7,037 nt of DNA from NCBI GenBank assembly GCA_046154545.1, contig JBJXGC010000195.1, forward strand, positions 1 through 7,037, given 5' to 3'. Source of the DNA: JBJXGC01 sp046154545. Lineage in GTDB: Bacteria > Chloroflexota > Dehalococcoidia > Tepidiformales > Tepidiformaceae. The notes beneath the pieces are model-generated. The model was not told the DNA's origin and did not search any database. It was given only the letters and a program-made list of their open reading frames with translations. Position numbers and translations under genes: made by a program. Of the stretch, positions 1 through 4,943 are shown one piece after another; position 1 is the first letter of the stretch; every line of letters starts with the position of its first letter.

Positions 1-2
1 TC

Positions 3-320
3 GCCACACCCGTCCTCCTGGGCGCCGTCGTGCTCGTCGGCCTTGGCGTCTTTGGACTCAGCCTGACGGCCACAGTCGTCGTCGGGGCCGCCATCCGATC
101 GACCGACTCGTCGCCGACGGCCGCCCAGGACATCCCTCGGCTGACCGCGGCCCAGGTTAGCGGCTCGGTTACCGGATACGCCCTCGACAGAACTCGCCAC
201 GGACTTCGCAAAGGGGCGTCCTGCACGGCGGAAGGCGCGGTCTATCAGGGCCGCGGCATCTGGACCTGCGGCAGTTACACGCTCGACGAGTTCACCGGTG
301 TGATCCGTTTCTCGCCGTGA
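3..320 (+). CDS. 3' part of a gene for a small membrane-anchored or exported protein, function unknown
   Basis: The reading frame is open from the left edge and ends at TGA 318-320, giving 105 residues in the window. The first 30 or so residues are almost all hydrophobic (Val, Leu, Gly, Ala), with one membrane segment or uncleaved signal. A polar region follows, ending in the motif IRFSP. Two cysteines about 15 residues apart near the C-terminus (in GASCTAEG and IWTCGSY) could form a disulfide outside the membrane. A GTG at 30 could be a start, but no SD precedes it and the hydrophobic stretch continues upstream of it, so I read the gene as cut by the window edge. The family is not recognised. 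The C-terminal part resembles small extracytoplasmic beta-type domains only in general composition. Confidence 0.6.
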   Translation, partial: ATPVLLGAVVLVGLGVFGLSLTATVVVGAAIRSTDSSPTAAQDIPRLTAAQVSGSVTGYALDRTRHGLRKGASCTAEGAVYQGRGIWTCGSYTLDEFTGVIRFSP

Positions 321-355
321 GTCAGAGAGTCCAATCGCCGTCCCGTCCCACGTTT

Positions 356-541
356 TCACGCTGAGCGACCGCCGAAGCGCGACGCCGCCGGGCGGGGGTG
401 GCCGGCGAGACTCAAGCCCGCTCGACCATGGAAGCTGAAGGCGGCCCGGGCCGGCCGCGGCTGCGCCTCTCCCGGCTGCCAAGAGTGTCCGAACAGCCGC
501 TCGGCGAGCCCACGAACCGCTGCGTTGTCCGTTGCCGCCAT
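356..541 (-). CDS. doubtful 61-residue reading frame downstream of the metallopeptidase gene
   Basis: An ATG at 541-539 on the minus strand is preceded by GGGAGG with a 4-base spacer. This is close to a usable ribosome binding site, though slightly tight. The frame begins 45 bases after the stop of the upstream metallopeptidase gene, so it could be the last gene of that unit. Against it, the product is rich in Arg, Ala, Gly and Pro, as chance frames in GC-rich DNA often are, and shows no domain, signal or membrane segment. The rest of the 321-586 gap shows only GC-rich self-complementary sequence, including GGCCCGGGCC at 443-452. I list the frame because of the SD. It is more likely noncoding than coding. 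Confidence 0.2.
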   Translation of the reverse strand: MAATDNAAVRGLAERLFGHSWQPGEAQPRPARAAFSFHGRAGLSLAGHPRPAASRFGGRSA

Positions 542-586
542 TCATCCTCCCGCGCGAGGGGCGAAAATGCGCGAAGGACCCCGCTC

Positions 587-1081
587 TCAGCCCTTTGCGA
601 ACCTCAGCCTCATTTCGTCCCGTACCGCCTTCCAGCGCCCCGTGACCTGGATGCATTCGAGGCGTGGACGCTTGAGCAGACACTCACCAAGGTTGGCCCA
701 GATCCAGCGCCATGCCTGGTCTCGCTCCGGACACAACTCAGCTTCGCGCGCCCAGAACTCCGGCGGGTGATCAACCAAACGTTTGCCGATCTGCCGGGGC
801 CGAACCTCAAGGTGCAGCAGCTCGTGCGTGTAGACGAACGCGCGAACCCACGCAGGCACGTGGGCGTCGTTGAGGATCGCGTGAGCAATCACCCGCGGTG
901 CTATAGACCCGCCGGACTCGATGTAGGCGAGCGTCCCTCGGCCTGAAACCTCGACAACAATAGGCCCGTCTATCGCGGGGAAGCGCCGCCTCCGGACGGC
1001 CTCCAACAGCGGGTCCGGGGGATACTCCAACGGCAACGAGAGCTGACCCATAGTGACCACTTGATGACTGGACTCCCACAC
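587..1081 (-). CDS. SprT/YgjP-like zinc metallopeptidase
   Basis: Predicted cytoplasmic zinc-dependent peptidase of 164 residues. It carries HELLH at residues 86-90, where the two His bind zinc and Glu is the catalytic base. His105, in HPPEFW (105-110), is the likely third ligand. The segment before the motif (an ILND-like strand, a Pro, then a helix running into YTHELLH) and the part after it (HPPEFW, then a charged helix and WRWIW) follow the layout of small SprT/YgjP (DUF45)-type minimal metallopeptidases. No signal peptide or membrane span is seen. The substrate is unknown. The start is uncertain: GTG at 1081 or ATG at 1051 (MGQLSLPLEY), neither with a clear SD. The GTG lies 38 bases after the stop of the upstream helix-turn-helix gene, suggesting one transcript. 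A phage-type metallopeptidase with the same motif is an alternative family. Confidence 0.8.
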   Translation of the reverse strand: MWESSHQVVTMGQLSLPLEYPPDPLLEAVRRRRFPAIDGPIVVEVSGRGTLAYIESGGSIAPRVIAHAILNDAHVPAWVRAFVYTHELLHLEVRPRQIGKRLVDHPPEFWAREAELCPERDQAWRWIWANLGECLLKRPRLECIQVTGRWKAVRDEMRLRFAKG

Positions 1082-1101
1082 CTGCGCGGGGGTGGCAGCA
1101 T

Positions 1102-1116
1102 ACGCCGATTCGGCGT
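1102..1116. repeat. 15-bp palindrome between the helix-turn-helix gene and the metallopeptidase gene
   Basis: ACGCCGA-T-TCGGCGT has perfect 7-base arms around a single central base. It lies in the 38-base gap between the stop of the upstream gene (1120-1122) and the GTG start of the downstream gene (1081). It could be an operator for a dimeric regulator. In the transcript it could form a hairpin with a 5-bp stem and 5-base loop that tunes expression of the second gene. No run of T follows, so it is not a standard intrinsic terminator. Confidence 0.5.
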
Positions 1117-1119
1117 CAC

Positions 1120-1542
1120 CTACCGGAAAGCGGTCACGGTCACGTCGTTCGCGACGCGGTCGCGGTACCGGGGATCGCGGCTCTTTGCCACCAACTCAAG
1201 GGCTCGCATCGACCCGGAGTCCTGACTGCCAGCCAGTGCCCGGCGATACAACTCGTCTTCAATGACGGTGGCGAACCCGACCTCTTTACAGAACGCGACC
1301 GCCTCGGCGAAGTCCGGGTCAGCCTTCGCCCACAGTTGCGTCGCCCGGACGCTAATACCGACGCCAGCCGCCGCCGCTCGCTTGGACCGCCCATTCAGCA
1401 GCCGCACCAGGAACGCGCGCTTGCGGCCTTCGAACGGCGCCAGGATTCGGGCAACGTCCTCGGTCGGCACCTCTGCTTGCCAGGCATCGCCTGGCAGGCA
1501 GTAGCTGACCTCGAGCGCAGTGCGTTCGGTTTCGTGGTCCAT
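1120..1542 (-). CDS. helix-turn-helix protein resembling a phage terminase small subunit
   Basis: A 140-residue protein starting at ATG 1542. Residues about 40-73 (KRAFLVRLLNGRS, then AAAAGVGISVRATQLWAK) read as a helix-turn-helix in which a GxS turn leads into a recognition helix. Next come ADPDFAEA (74-81) and a helical stretch with EDELYRRALAG. The end, LELVAKSRDPRYRDR (115-129), matches the order usual in small terminase-like DNA-binding proteins: helix-turn-helix, 'DPDF' helix, 'RRA..G', and a final 'K..xP..YRDR'. In phages such proteins recognise packaging sites. Here no large terminase, portal or capsid gene is in view, so it may be a phage remnant or a recruited regulator. There is no SD. 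A TAAACT box six bases before the ATG suggests a leaderless message. A long inverted repeat lies inside codons 14-24. Confidence 0.7.
   Translation of the reverse strand: MDHETERTALEVSYCLPGDAWQAEVPTEDVARILAPFEGRKRAFLVRLLNGRSKRAAAAGVGISVRATQLWAKADPDFAEAVAFCKEVGFATVIEDELYRRALAGSQDSGSMRALELVAKSRDPRYRDRVANDVTVTAFR
1473..1501. repeat. 29-bp inverted repeat inside the 5' end of the helix-turn-helix gene
   Basis: Arms at 1473-1485 and 1489-1501 flank a 3-base centre (ATC on plus). The inner 8 bases of each arm (TGCCAGGC and GCCTGGCA) match perfectly. After one mismatch (T/G on plus, C/A on minus) four more bases match. In the minus-strand gene it spans the codons for about Tyr14/Cys15 to Ala23/Glu24. 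It may be a site where the encoded DNA-binding protein acts on its own gene, or an mRNA hairpin near the start codon. Arms of this length inside a coding region are unlikely to be pure coincidence, but GC-rich codon choice cannot be excluded. Confidence 0.6.
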
Positions 1543-1548
1543 GACAAC

Positions 1549-1554
1549 AGTTTA
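1549..1554 (-). promoter_or_regulatory. candidate -10 box of a leaderless promoter for the helix-turn-helix gene
   Basis: TAAACT on the minus strand fits the TANNNT pattern. It ends six bases before the ATG at 1542, which would put the transcription start on or next to the start codon. This agrees with the absence of an SD ahead of this gene. No convincing -35 box is present at 16-18 bases upstream. TTGATC is nearby but spaced only 10 bases away. Confidence 0.35.
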
Positions 1555-1722
1555 ACCGGACGCCGATCAAGCGTCGCATGCTTTGCTGCGCCTTCCCGCT
1601 TTCGCAACGAGTGTGCTGACCCCTCCGCTGACGCAGCGAGAACTCCGAACGTCAAAACGCGGCCCGATCGGCTGGGAAAGAGAGGGCCCTACGGCCATGC
1701 GGTCGCGACAGCGGCGGGTCGA

Positions 1723-1750
1723 TAGTAAAGTCACTACGACCGGAGGTAGT
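1723..1750 (+). promoter_or_regulatory. alternating TAGT/ACTA/TAGT half-sites over the start region of the Met/His-rich gene, candidate operator
   Basis: TAGT (1723-1726), ACTA (1733-1736) and TAGT (1747-1750) alternate in orientation. The right pair forms a perfect 5-base inverted repeat, ACTAC-N8-GTAGT (1733-1750), and the left pair is TAGT-N6-ACTA. The right arm overlaps the ribosome binding site at 1742-1746. TAAAGT at 1726-1731 could be the -10 box. ACTAC/GTAGT arms recall operators of the BlaI/MecI/CopY repressor family, but the spacing has not been compared with any known site. As RNA, the right pair could also form a hairpin that hides the SD. Confidence 0.45.
1742..1746 (+). promoter_or_regulatory. 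ribosome binding site fixing the GTG start at 1754
   Basis: GGAGG lies 7 bases before GTG 1754-1756. It is the only good SD in this frame, which is open further upstream. It decides for a 72-residue product rather than a longer one with an Arg-rich N-terminus. Confidence 0.8.
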
Positions 1751-1753
1751 ATT

Positions 1754-1972
1754 GTGCCAACGCCAAACGACAACGATCAGAAGAACTCCCAAGGAGACAA
1801 CGGCGGCTTCGCAATGATGGCCATGATGATGGCCTGCTGCATGTCAGTGGTGCTGCTCTTTCTCCTCATCCCGGTCGTCGGCTGGCCAATCGGACTGACC
1901 ATCGGCGCCGTCGGCTTTATCGGCATGATGTTTGTCCATCAACGGGTGATGGGCCATGGTGGCCACCACTGA
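1754..1972 (+). CDS. small membrane protein rich in Met, Cys and His, candidate metal-handling protein
   Basis: A 72-residue protein starting at GTG with a strong SD. Order of parts: a polar Asn/Asp/Gln-rich N-terminus (1-18), a Met-rich stretch MMAMMMACCM (21-30) with two adjacent Cys, two hydrophobic segments of about 31-42 and 44-61 that could form a membrane hairpin, and a His-rich tail with His62, His68, His71 and His72. Met, Cys and His clusters are the usual ligands for Cu(I) and similar metals. Short membrane proteins with a HGGHH-like end occur beside copper and heavy-metal exporters (DUF2933-like proteins are one such group). Membership here is a guess from composition. The gene is first in the plus-strand run that continues with the AarF-like gene 109 bases on. 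Its start region carries a possible operator. Confidence 0.75.
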   Translation: MPTPNDNDQKNSQGDNGGFAMMAMMMACCMSVVLLFLLIPVVGWPIGLTIGAVGFIGMMFVHQRVMGHGGHH

Positions 1973-2003
1973 GACGGAGGCGTCAGGCTGCGGACGGAGG
2001 CGT
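1973..2003 (+). repeat. two direct copies of GACGGAGGCGT in the gap before the AarF-like gene
   Basis: GACGGAGGCGT occurs at 1973-1983, right after the stop of the small membrane protein, and again at 1993-2003, a 20-base period. The core GGAGGCGT occurs a third time at 2068-2075, where it forms the real ribosome binding site of the AarF-like gene. The first two are SD-like but no start codon with a meaningful frame follows them. The remainder of the gap (2004-2065) holds nothing I can recognise. Confidence 0.5.
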
Positions 2004-2065
2004 GGCTGACTGCACGAGGCGGCTCGACCGGCGCCCGTGGCGTGGGCGTTGCTCGCGCGCTAAGC

Positions 2066-2072
2066 AAGGAGG
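2066..2072 (+). promoter_or_regulatory. ribosome binding site of the AarF-like gene
   Basis: AAGGAGG with a 9-base spacer to ATG 2082 supports this start over any other in the frame. Confidence 0.8.
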
Positions 2073-2081
2073 CGTCGCGCC

Positions 2082-3749
2082 ATGATCCGGCTCGGGGGAA
2101 GCCCTCGGCGGCGAAGATATCGCGAAATCCTGAGCGCGCTGTCCCGCCATGGCCTGGGCGCCTTCGTGAACGAGGCCGGAATCGGCTGGGCCGTGCCGTT
2201 CCAGCGCGGTCTCTTGGGCCATGCCCGTCGCGACACCGCTTATACGACGGCCGAGCACGTGCGGTTAGCGATGGAGGACCTCGGCACGACGGCGATCAAG
2301 CTCGGCCAGATCTTGAGCACCCGCCCCGACTTCGTCGCGCCCGAGTACATCGCGGAGTTCGAAAAGCTTCGAGACCGAGTCCCGCCGGTGCCTGTGGACG
2401 GGATAATCGCGATTGTCGAGCGAGAGCTGGGCGGGAAGATCGCCGAATTGTTCGCCGCGTTCGAACGGGAGCCTCTCGCGGCAGCCTCCATCGGCCAGGT
2501 ACATGGAGCCGTCCTGCCGGACGGGACTCGCGTCGTTGTAAAGGTGCAGAAGCCGGGCGTCGCCGAGGCCGTGGCCGAGGACCTTGGCATTCTCGCCGAA
2601 CTTGCCCGGAGGGTGACGGGTGGGCGGCTCGCAGCCTTCTCCGACCCGGAAGCCCTCGTTGACGACTTCAGCTGGACGCTTCGCTCCGAACTCGACTACA
2701 TTCGCGAAGGCCGCAATGCGGACCGGCTGCGCGAGATCCTCGCGGGCCACCCGGCGATGGTCGTCCCGGCGATCCATTGGGAGCTGAGTACAAAAGCTGT
2801 CCTCGTCATGGAGCGGCTGGATGGTGCGCGGCTGGCGGCCTCCCCGGGCCTCCCGTCCGGTGTACACGGCAGGGACCTTGCAAGCGTAGGCGCGGCAGGC
2901 CTGCTCACCCAGATCTTCGAAGCCGGCTTCTTCCACGCCGACCCTCACCCGGGGTACTTCCTTGTGCTGCCCGGCGGGCGATTGGCGCTGCTCGACTTCG
3001 GCATGGTCGGTAATCTCGACGACGAGTTGAAGTACCAGTTCATGGCGCTATTTGATGCCGCGGTCCGCCAGGACGCCGCCGGCGCAACATGGGCGCTGGA
3101 ATCGCTCGGTGTGGTGGCCAGCGCGGCGAGCCGCGCATCGTTGCGCCGCGACCTTCAGCATCTCCTCGACAGCTACTACGGACTGGCCCTCAGCCAGGTC
3201 GACATCTCGGCGTTCATTCGCGACCTTCTCGGCGTCATCCGGCGCAACCACCTGCAGCTTCCGACGGAGCTTGCGCTCGTGATGAAGACGATCGCGATGA
3301 GTGAGGACCTCTGGCGCCGCCTCGACCCCGACTTCAACATCGCTGTTGTCGCGGAGCCGTTCGCGAAGCGGGCCCGGTCTCGACGTTCGTCTGTCGGCGA
3401 CATGCGAAGGCGCGTGGCCGAGACGGGCAAGCAGTCGGCTTTCGCAGCGGTCGCCTTGCCGGGCCAGGTCGGCCGGATCGCCTCGCGCCTGGACCGTGGC
3501 GAGCTGGAGGTGGCACTGCGGCACCGTGATCTCGATGAGTACCTCGACCGGGTGGGCAGTATGGTTAGCCGGCTGGCGACGGCGATCCTCGCGAGTGCCT
3601 TCATCGTCGGTCTTGCGATCATCGGCGCCGCGGTAGAGCCCCCGGGCTGGGGATTCATTGCGCCGGTCTGGTTCGTGGGTGGCATAGCCGCTGCCGTCGG
3701 CCTGGGCACGAGATTCGTTATGCTCGGCCGTCAAAGGAACCGTCACTGA
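2082..3749 (+). CDS. AarF/UbiB (ABC1) family kinase-like membrane protein
   Basis: A 555-residue protein of the atypical kinase family that includes UbiB and ADCK3/COQ8, which support ubiquinone and other isoprenoid-lipid metabolism at the membrane. The family motifs are in order: KLGQ (73-76) in the N-terminal extension that covers the active site, the Ala-rich loop in PLAAASIGQVHGA (131-143), the ATP-side lysine in VVVKVQKPG (Lys154), the ELDY segment (203-206), HADPHPG (285-291), and DFG (305-307). Two membrane spans end the protein (about 497-518 and 525-547). Length is normal for the family. Oddity: the residue after HADPHPG is Tyr292 (TAC, 2955-2957), where the family has Asn that helps hold magnesium, so nucleotide chemistry may be altered. 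The substrate is not known. It sits 109 bases after the small Met/His-rich gene and 66 bases before the hydrolase gene, all on one strand. Confidence 0.93.
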   Translation: MIRLGGSPRRRRYREILSALSRHGLGAFVNEAGIGWAVPFQRGLLGHARRDTAYTTAEHVRLAMEDLGTTAIKLGQILSTRPDFVAPEYIAEFEKLRDRVPPVPVDGIIAIVERELGGKIAELFAAFEREPLAAASIGQVHGAVLPDGTRVVVKVQKPGVAEAVAEDLGILAELARRVTGGRLAAFSDPEALVDDFSWTLRSELDYIREGRNADRLREILAGHPAMVVPAIHWELSTKAVLVMERLDGARLAASPGLPSGVHGRDLASVGAAGLLTQIFEAGFFHADPHPGYFLVLPGGRLALLDFGMVGNLDDELKYQFMALFDAAVRQDAAGATWALESLGVVASAASRASLRRDLQHLLDSYYGLALSQVDISAFIRDLLGVIRRNHLQLPTELALVMKTIAMSEDLWRRLDPDFNIAVVAEPFAKRARSRRSSVGDMRRRVAETGKQSAFAAVALPGQVGRIASRLDRGELEVALRHRDLDEYLDRVGSMVSRLATAILASAFIVGLAIIGAAVEPPGWGFIAPVWFVGGIAAAVGLGTRFVMLGRQRNRH

Positions 3750-3755
3750 GGGTCG

Positions 3756-3789
3756 CCGCGTGGCAGCGGGGGAGTCGCTGACTCCGCGG
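3756..3789 (+). terminator. hairpin between the AarF-like and hydrolase genes, possible attenuator or weak terminator
   Basis: GGAGTC-GCT-GACTCC (3771-3785) is a perfect 6-bp stem with a 3-base loop. CCGCG (3756-3760) and CGCGG (3785-3789) could pair as an outer or alternative stem. Only a short T run (GTTTG, 3797-3801) follows, so complete termination is doubtful. It may reduce read-through from the kinase-like gene into the hydrolase gene, or protect the upstream message end. Confidence 0.4.
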
Positions 3790-3815
3790 ACACGACGTTT
3801 GAGGGGGAGCCACCT

Positions 3816-4628
3816 GTGTTCGGACGGAAGGCGGACGCGAACAGTCCGCTGGCTGTGACGATCCGGGACGGCCCCGGGCCGACGCTGTTGTTGCTGCACG
3901 GCCTCACGGGGTCGTCGGCGAGCTGGATGCGGCTGGCGCCGCTTCTTCCGGCCTTTCGGCTTGTCATCCCCGACCTGCTCGGCTTCGGCCGGTCGCCAAA
4001 GCCTGACTCTCCCTACGATCTCGATGCGCACTGTGCAGCCCTGGCGCCGATTATCGCGCAGACTCGGCCGGTCGCGGCCATCGGTCATTCGATGGGCGGG
4101 GTTATCGCCCTCGCCCTCCTCCAACGCTGCCCGGAGATCGGCGCCGGGGTGCTGATTTGCCCTGCGCTGTACGAATCGCGCGAGCAGGCTCTTGCGGTGG
4201 TCGAGCACGCGCCGTGGCTTCAGCGCCTGAGCTTGCATTCACCGCGTATGGCACGCGTCGCCTGCGAAGCGTCCTGTATGCTCCGGCCCGTCCTGCGTCC
4301 GATTGCACCGCTGTTTGTCCGCGACCTTCCCGCCGCTGTGGTGAGGGCAGGGCTCGACCACACCTGGACGTCCTACTCACGTTCACTCGACCGGGTCGTC
4401 CTCAGTGGGCTCGGCCGGTCCCTGGTGAGCGGAGTCGGCGGGCGAGTGACACTGGTCCACGCCTCTGAAGATGCGACGGTTCCCCGGCAGGTCCTCGAAC
4501 CGTATGCCCCGCTGGTGAAGCGGTTTGTTGTAATCGAAGGCGGTCACGAGGCGTTGCTGACGCGGGCCGAAGCTGTCGCCCATGAGGTCGTTACCTCGAT
4601 GGTGCCGCGAGGCCGCGGGTCGATATGA
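3816..4628 (+). CDS. alpha/beta hydrolase fold protein
   Basis: A 270-residue hydrolase starting at GTG 3816, with a purine-rich SD (GGGGGAG, 3803-3809) six bases upstream. It shows the full set of alpha/beta hydrolase features: HGLTG (28-32) for the oxyanion hole, the nucleophile elbow GHSMGG with Ser92 (90-95), the acid Asp219 in HASEDATVP, and the base His244 in EGGHEALL. The stretch IPDLLGFGRS (51-60) after the oxyanion strand is typical of the family. A variable cap region of about 118-200 probably sets the substrate. No signal peptide or membrane span is seen, so it should be cytoplasmic. Length is usual for the family. The reaction (ester, lactone, C-C bond or thioester hydrolysis) cannot be told from sequence. 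Its place after the AarF-like gene hints at a lipid or quinone-linked substrate, which is inference. Confidence 0.93.
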   Translation: MFGRKADANSPLAVTIRDGPGPTLLLLHGLTGSSASWMRLAPLLPAFRLVIPDLLGFGRSPKPDSPYDLDAHCAALAPIIAQTRPVAAIGHSMGGVIALALLQRCPEIGAGVLICPALYESREQALAVVEHAPWLQRLSLHSPRMARVACEASCMLRPVLRPIAPLFVRDLPAAVVRAGLDHTWTSYSRSLDRVVLSGLGRSLVSGVGGRVTLVHASEDATVPRQVLEPYAPLVKRFVVIEGGHEALLTRAEAVAHEVVTSMVPRGRGSI

Positions 4629-4652
4629 CCGGGTGCGTCACCACCGGATAGG

Positions 4653-4667
4653 GGGAGCGCGTCTCCC
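4653..4667. terminator. short hairpin between convergent genes, possible bidirectional terminator
   Basis: GGGAG-CGCGT-CTCCC makes a 5-bp stem with a 5-base loop in the 62-base gap between the plus-strand hydrolase stop (4628) and the minus-strand small membrane protein stop (4691). A second short stem, GGTG-CGT-CACC (4632-4642), lies just before it. Neither has a T run. The convergent setting is the main support. Confidence 0.4.
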
Positions 4668-4690
4668 TGGTTACGACGCCGATTGCCGGT

Positions 4691-4909
4691 TCACCGCGGC
4701 CTCTCCCCGTGGCCACTGCCGCCCGCGTCGCCGAGGCGGTAGCGATAGAGGAGGATGAGCATGAAGACCACGAAGGGCGTCGCGGCGGCCATCCAGAGCA
4801 GTCCCAGTGTTATCCCGAGCCACGCGATCATGACGAATCCGAGAACGACGACGGTGCAGGTGAGGAAGAGGATGCCGAAAGCAATGTAGGCGAGCGTGTC
4901 GGTCCTCAT
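4691..4909 (-). CDS. small protein with two membrane spans, function unknown, downstream of the copper ATPase gene
   Basis: A 72-residue protein starting at ATG 4909. GAGG eight bases upstream may serve as the SD. Residues 6-27 and 29-55 are strongly hydrophobic, separated by a very short turn near Ala29/Trp30, so it should form a membrane hairpin. YRYRLGD at about 55-61 supplies positive charge that would sit in the cytoplasm, and the C-terminus is Gly/Ser/Arg-rich with one His. The gene begins 34 bases after the ATPase stop on the same strand and is probably transcribed with it. No metal-ligand cluster is obvious (one Cys at 18, Met at 27, 40 and 50), so a role in copper handling is only suggested by position. 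The family is not recognised. Confidence 0.65.
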   Translation of the reverse strand: MRTDTLAYIAFGILFLTCTVVVLGFVMIAWLGITLGLLWMAAATPFVVFMLILLYRYRLGDAGGSGHGERPR

Positions 4910-4928
4910 GTGCTAAGCCTCGTTCCCG

Positions 4929-4942
4929 CGGTGGCGCCACCG
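4929..4942. repeat. 14-bp perfect palindrome between the copper ATPase and the small membrane protein gene
   Basis: CGGTGGCGCCACCG reads the same on both strands. It starts one base beyond the ATPase stop codon (4944-4946, minus) and ends 19 bases before the ATG of the next gene. As RNA it gives a 5-bp stem with a GCGC loop. It may be a protein-binding site or a message-end hairpin that sets the relative output of the two genes. Confidence 0.5.
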
Positions 4943-4943
4943 G

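Noticed and set aside
443..460. GC-rich palindromic stretch including GGCCCGGGCC
   Set aside because: Short, pure G/C self-complementarity is expected in such DNA, and nothing in its position points to a terminator or operator.
398..946. 182-codon open frame on the plus strand, overlapping the metallopeptidase gene
   Set aside because: It runs antisense to the HELLH-containing frame, has no SD or recognisable domain, and is Arg/Pro-rich as expected of a shadow frame in GC-rich DNA.
1583..1753. Upstream extension of the Met/His-rich protein to an earlier ATG
   Set aside because: The extension is Arg/Thr-rich, lacks an SD, and would run through the control region. GGAGG seven bases before GTG 1754 fits much better.
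3048..4238. 396-codon open frame on the minus strand
   Set aside because: It lies antisense across the end of the AarF-like gene and the start of the hydrolase gene, both well supported by motifs. Its product is a low-complexity Arg-rich sequence.
4671..4940. 89-codon minus-strand frame overlapping the small membrane protein in another phase
   Set aside because: The Arg/His/Pro-rich product has no domain. The other phase gives two clean membrane spans and a better-placed start.
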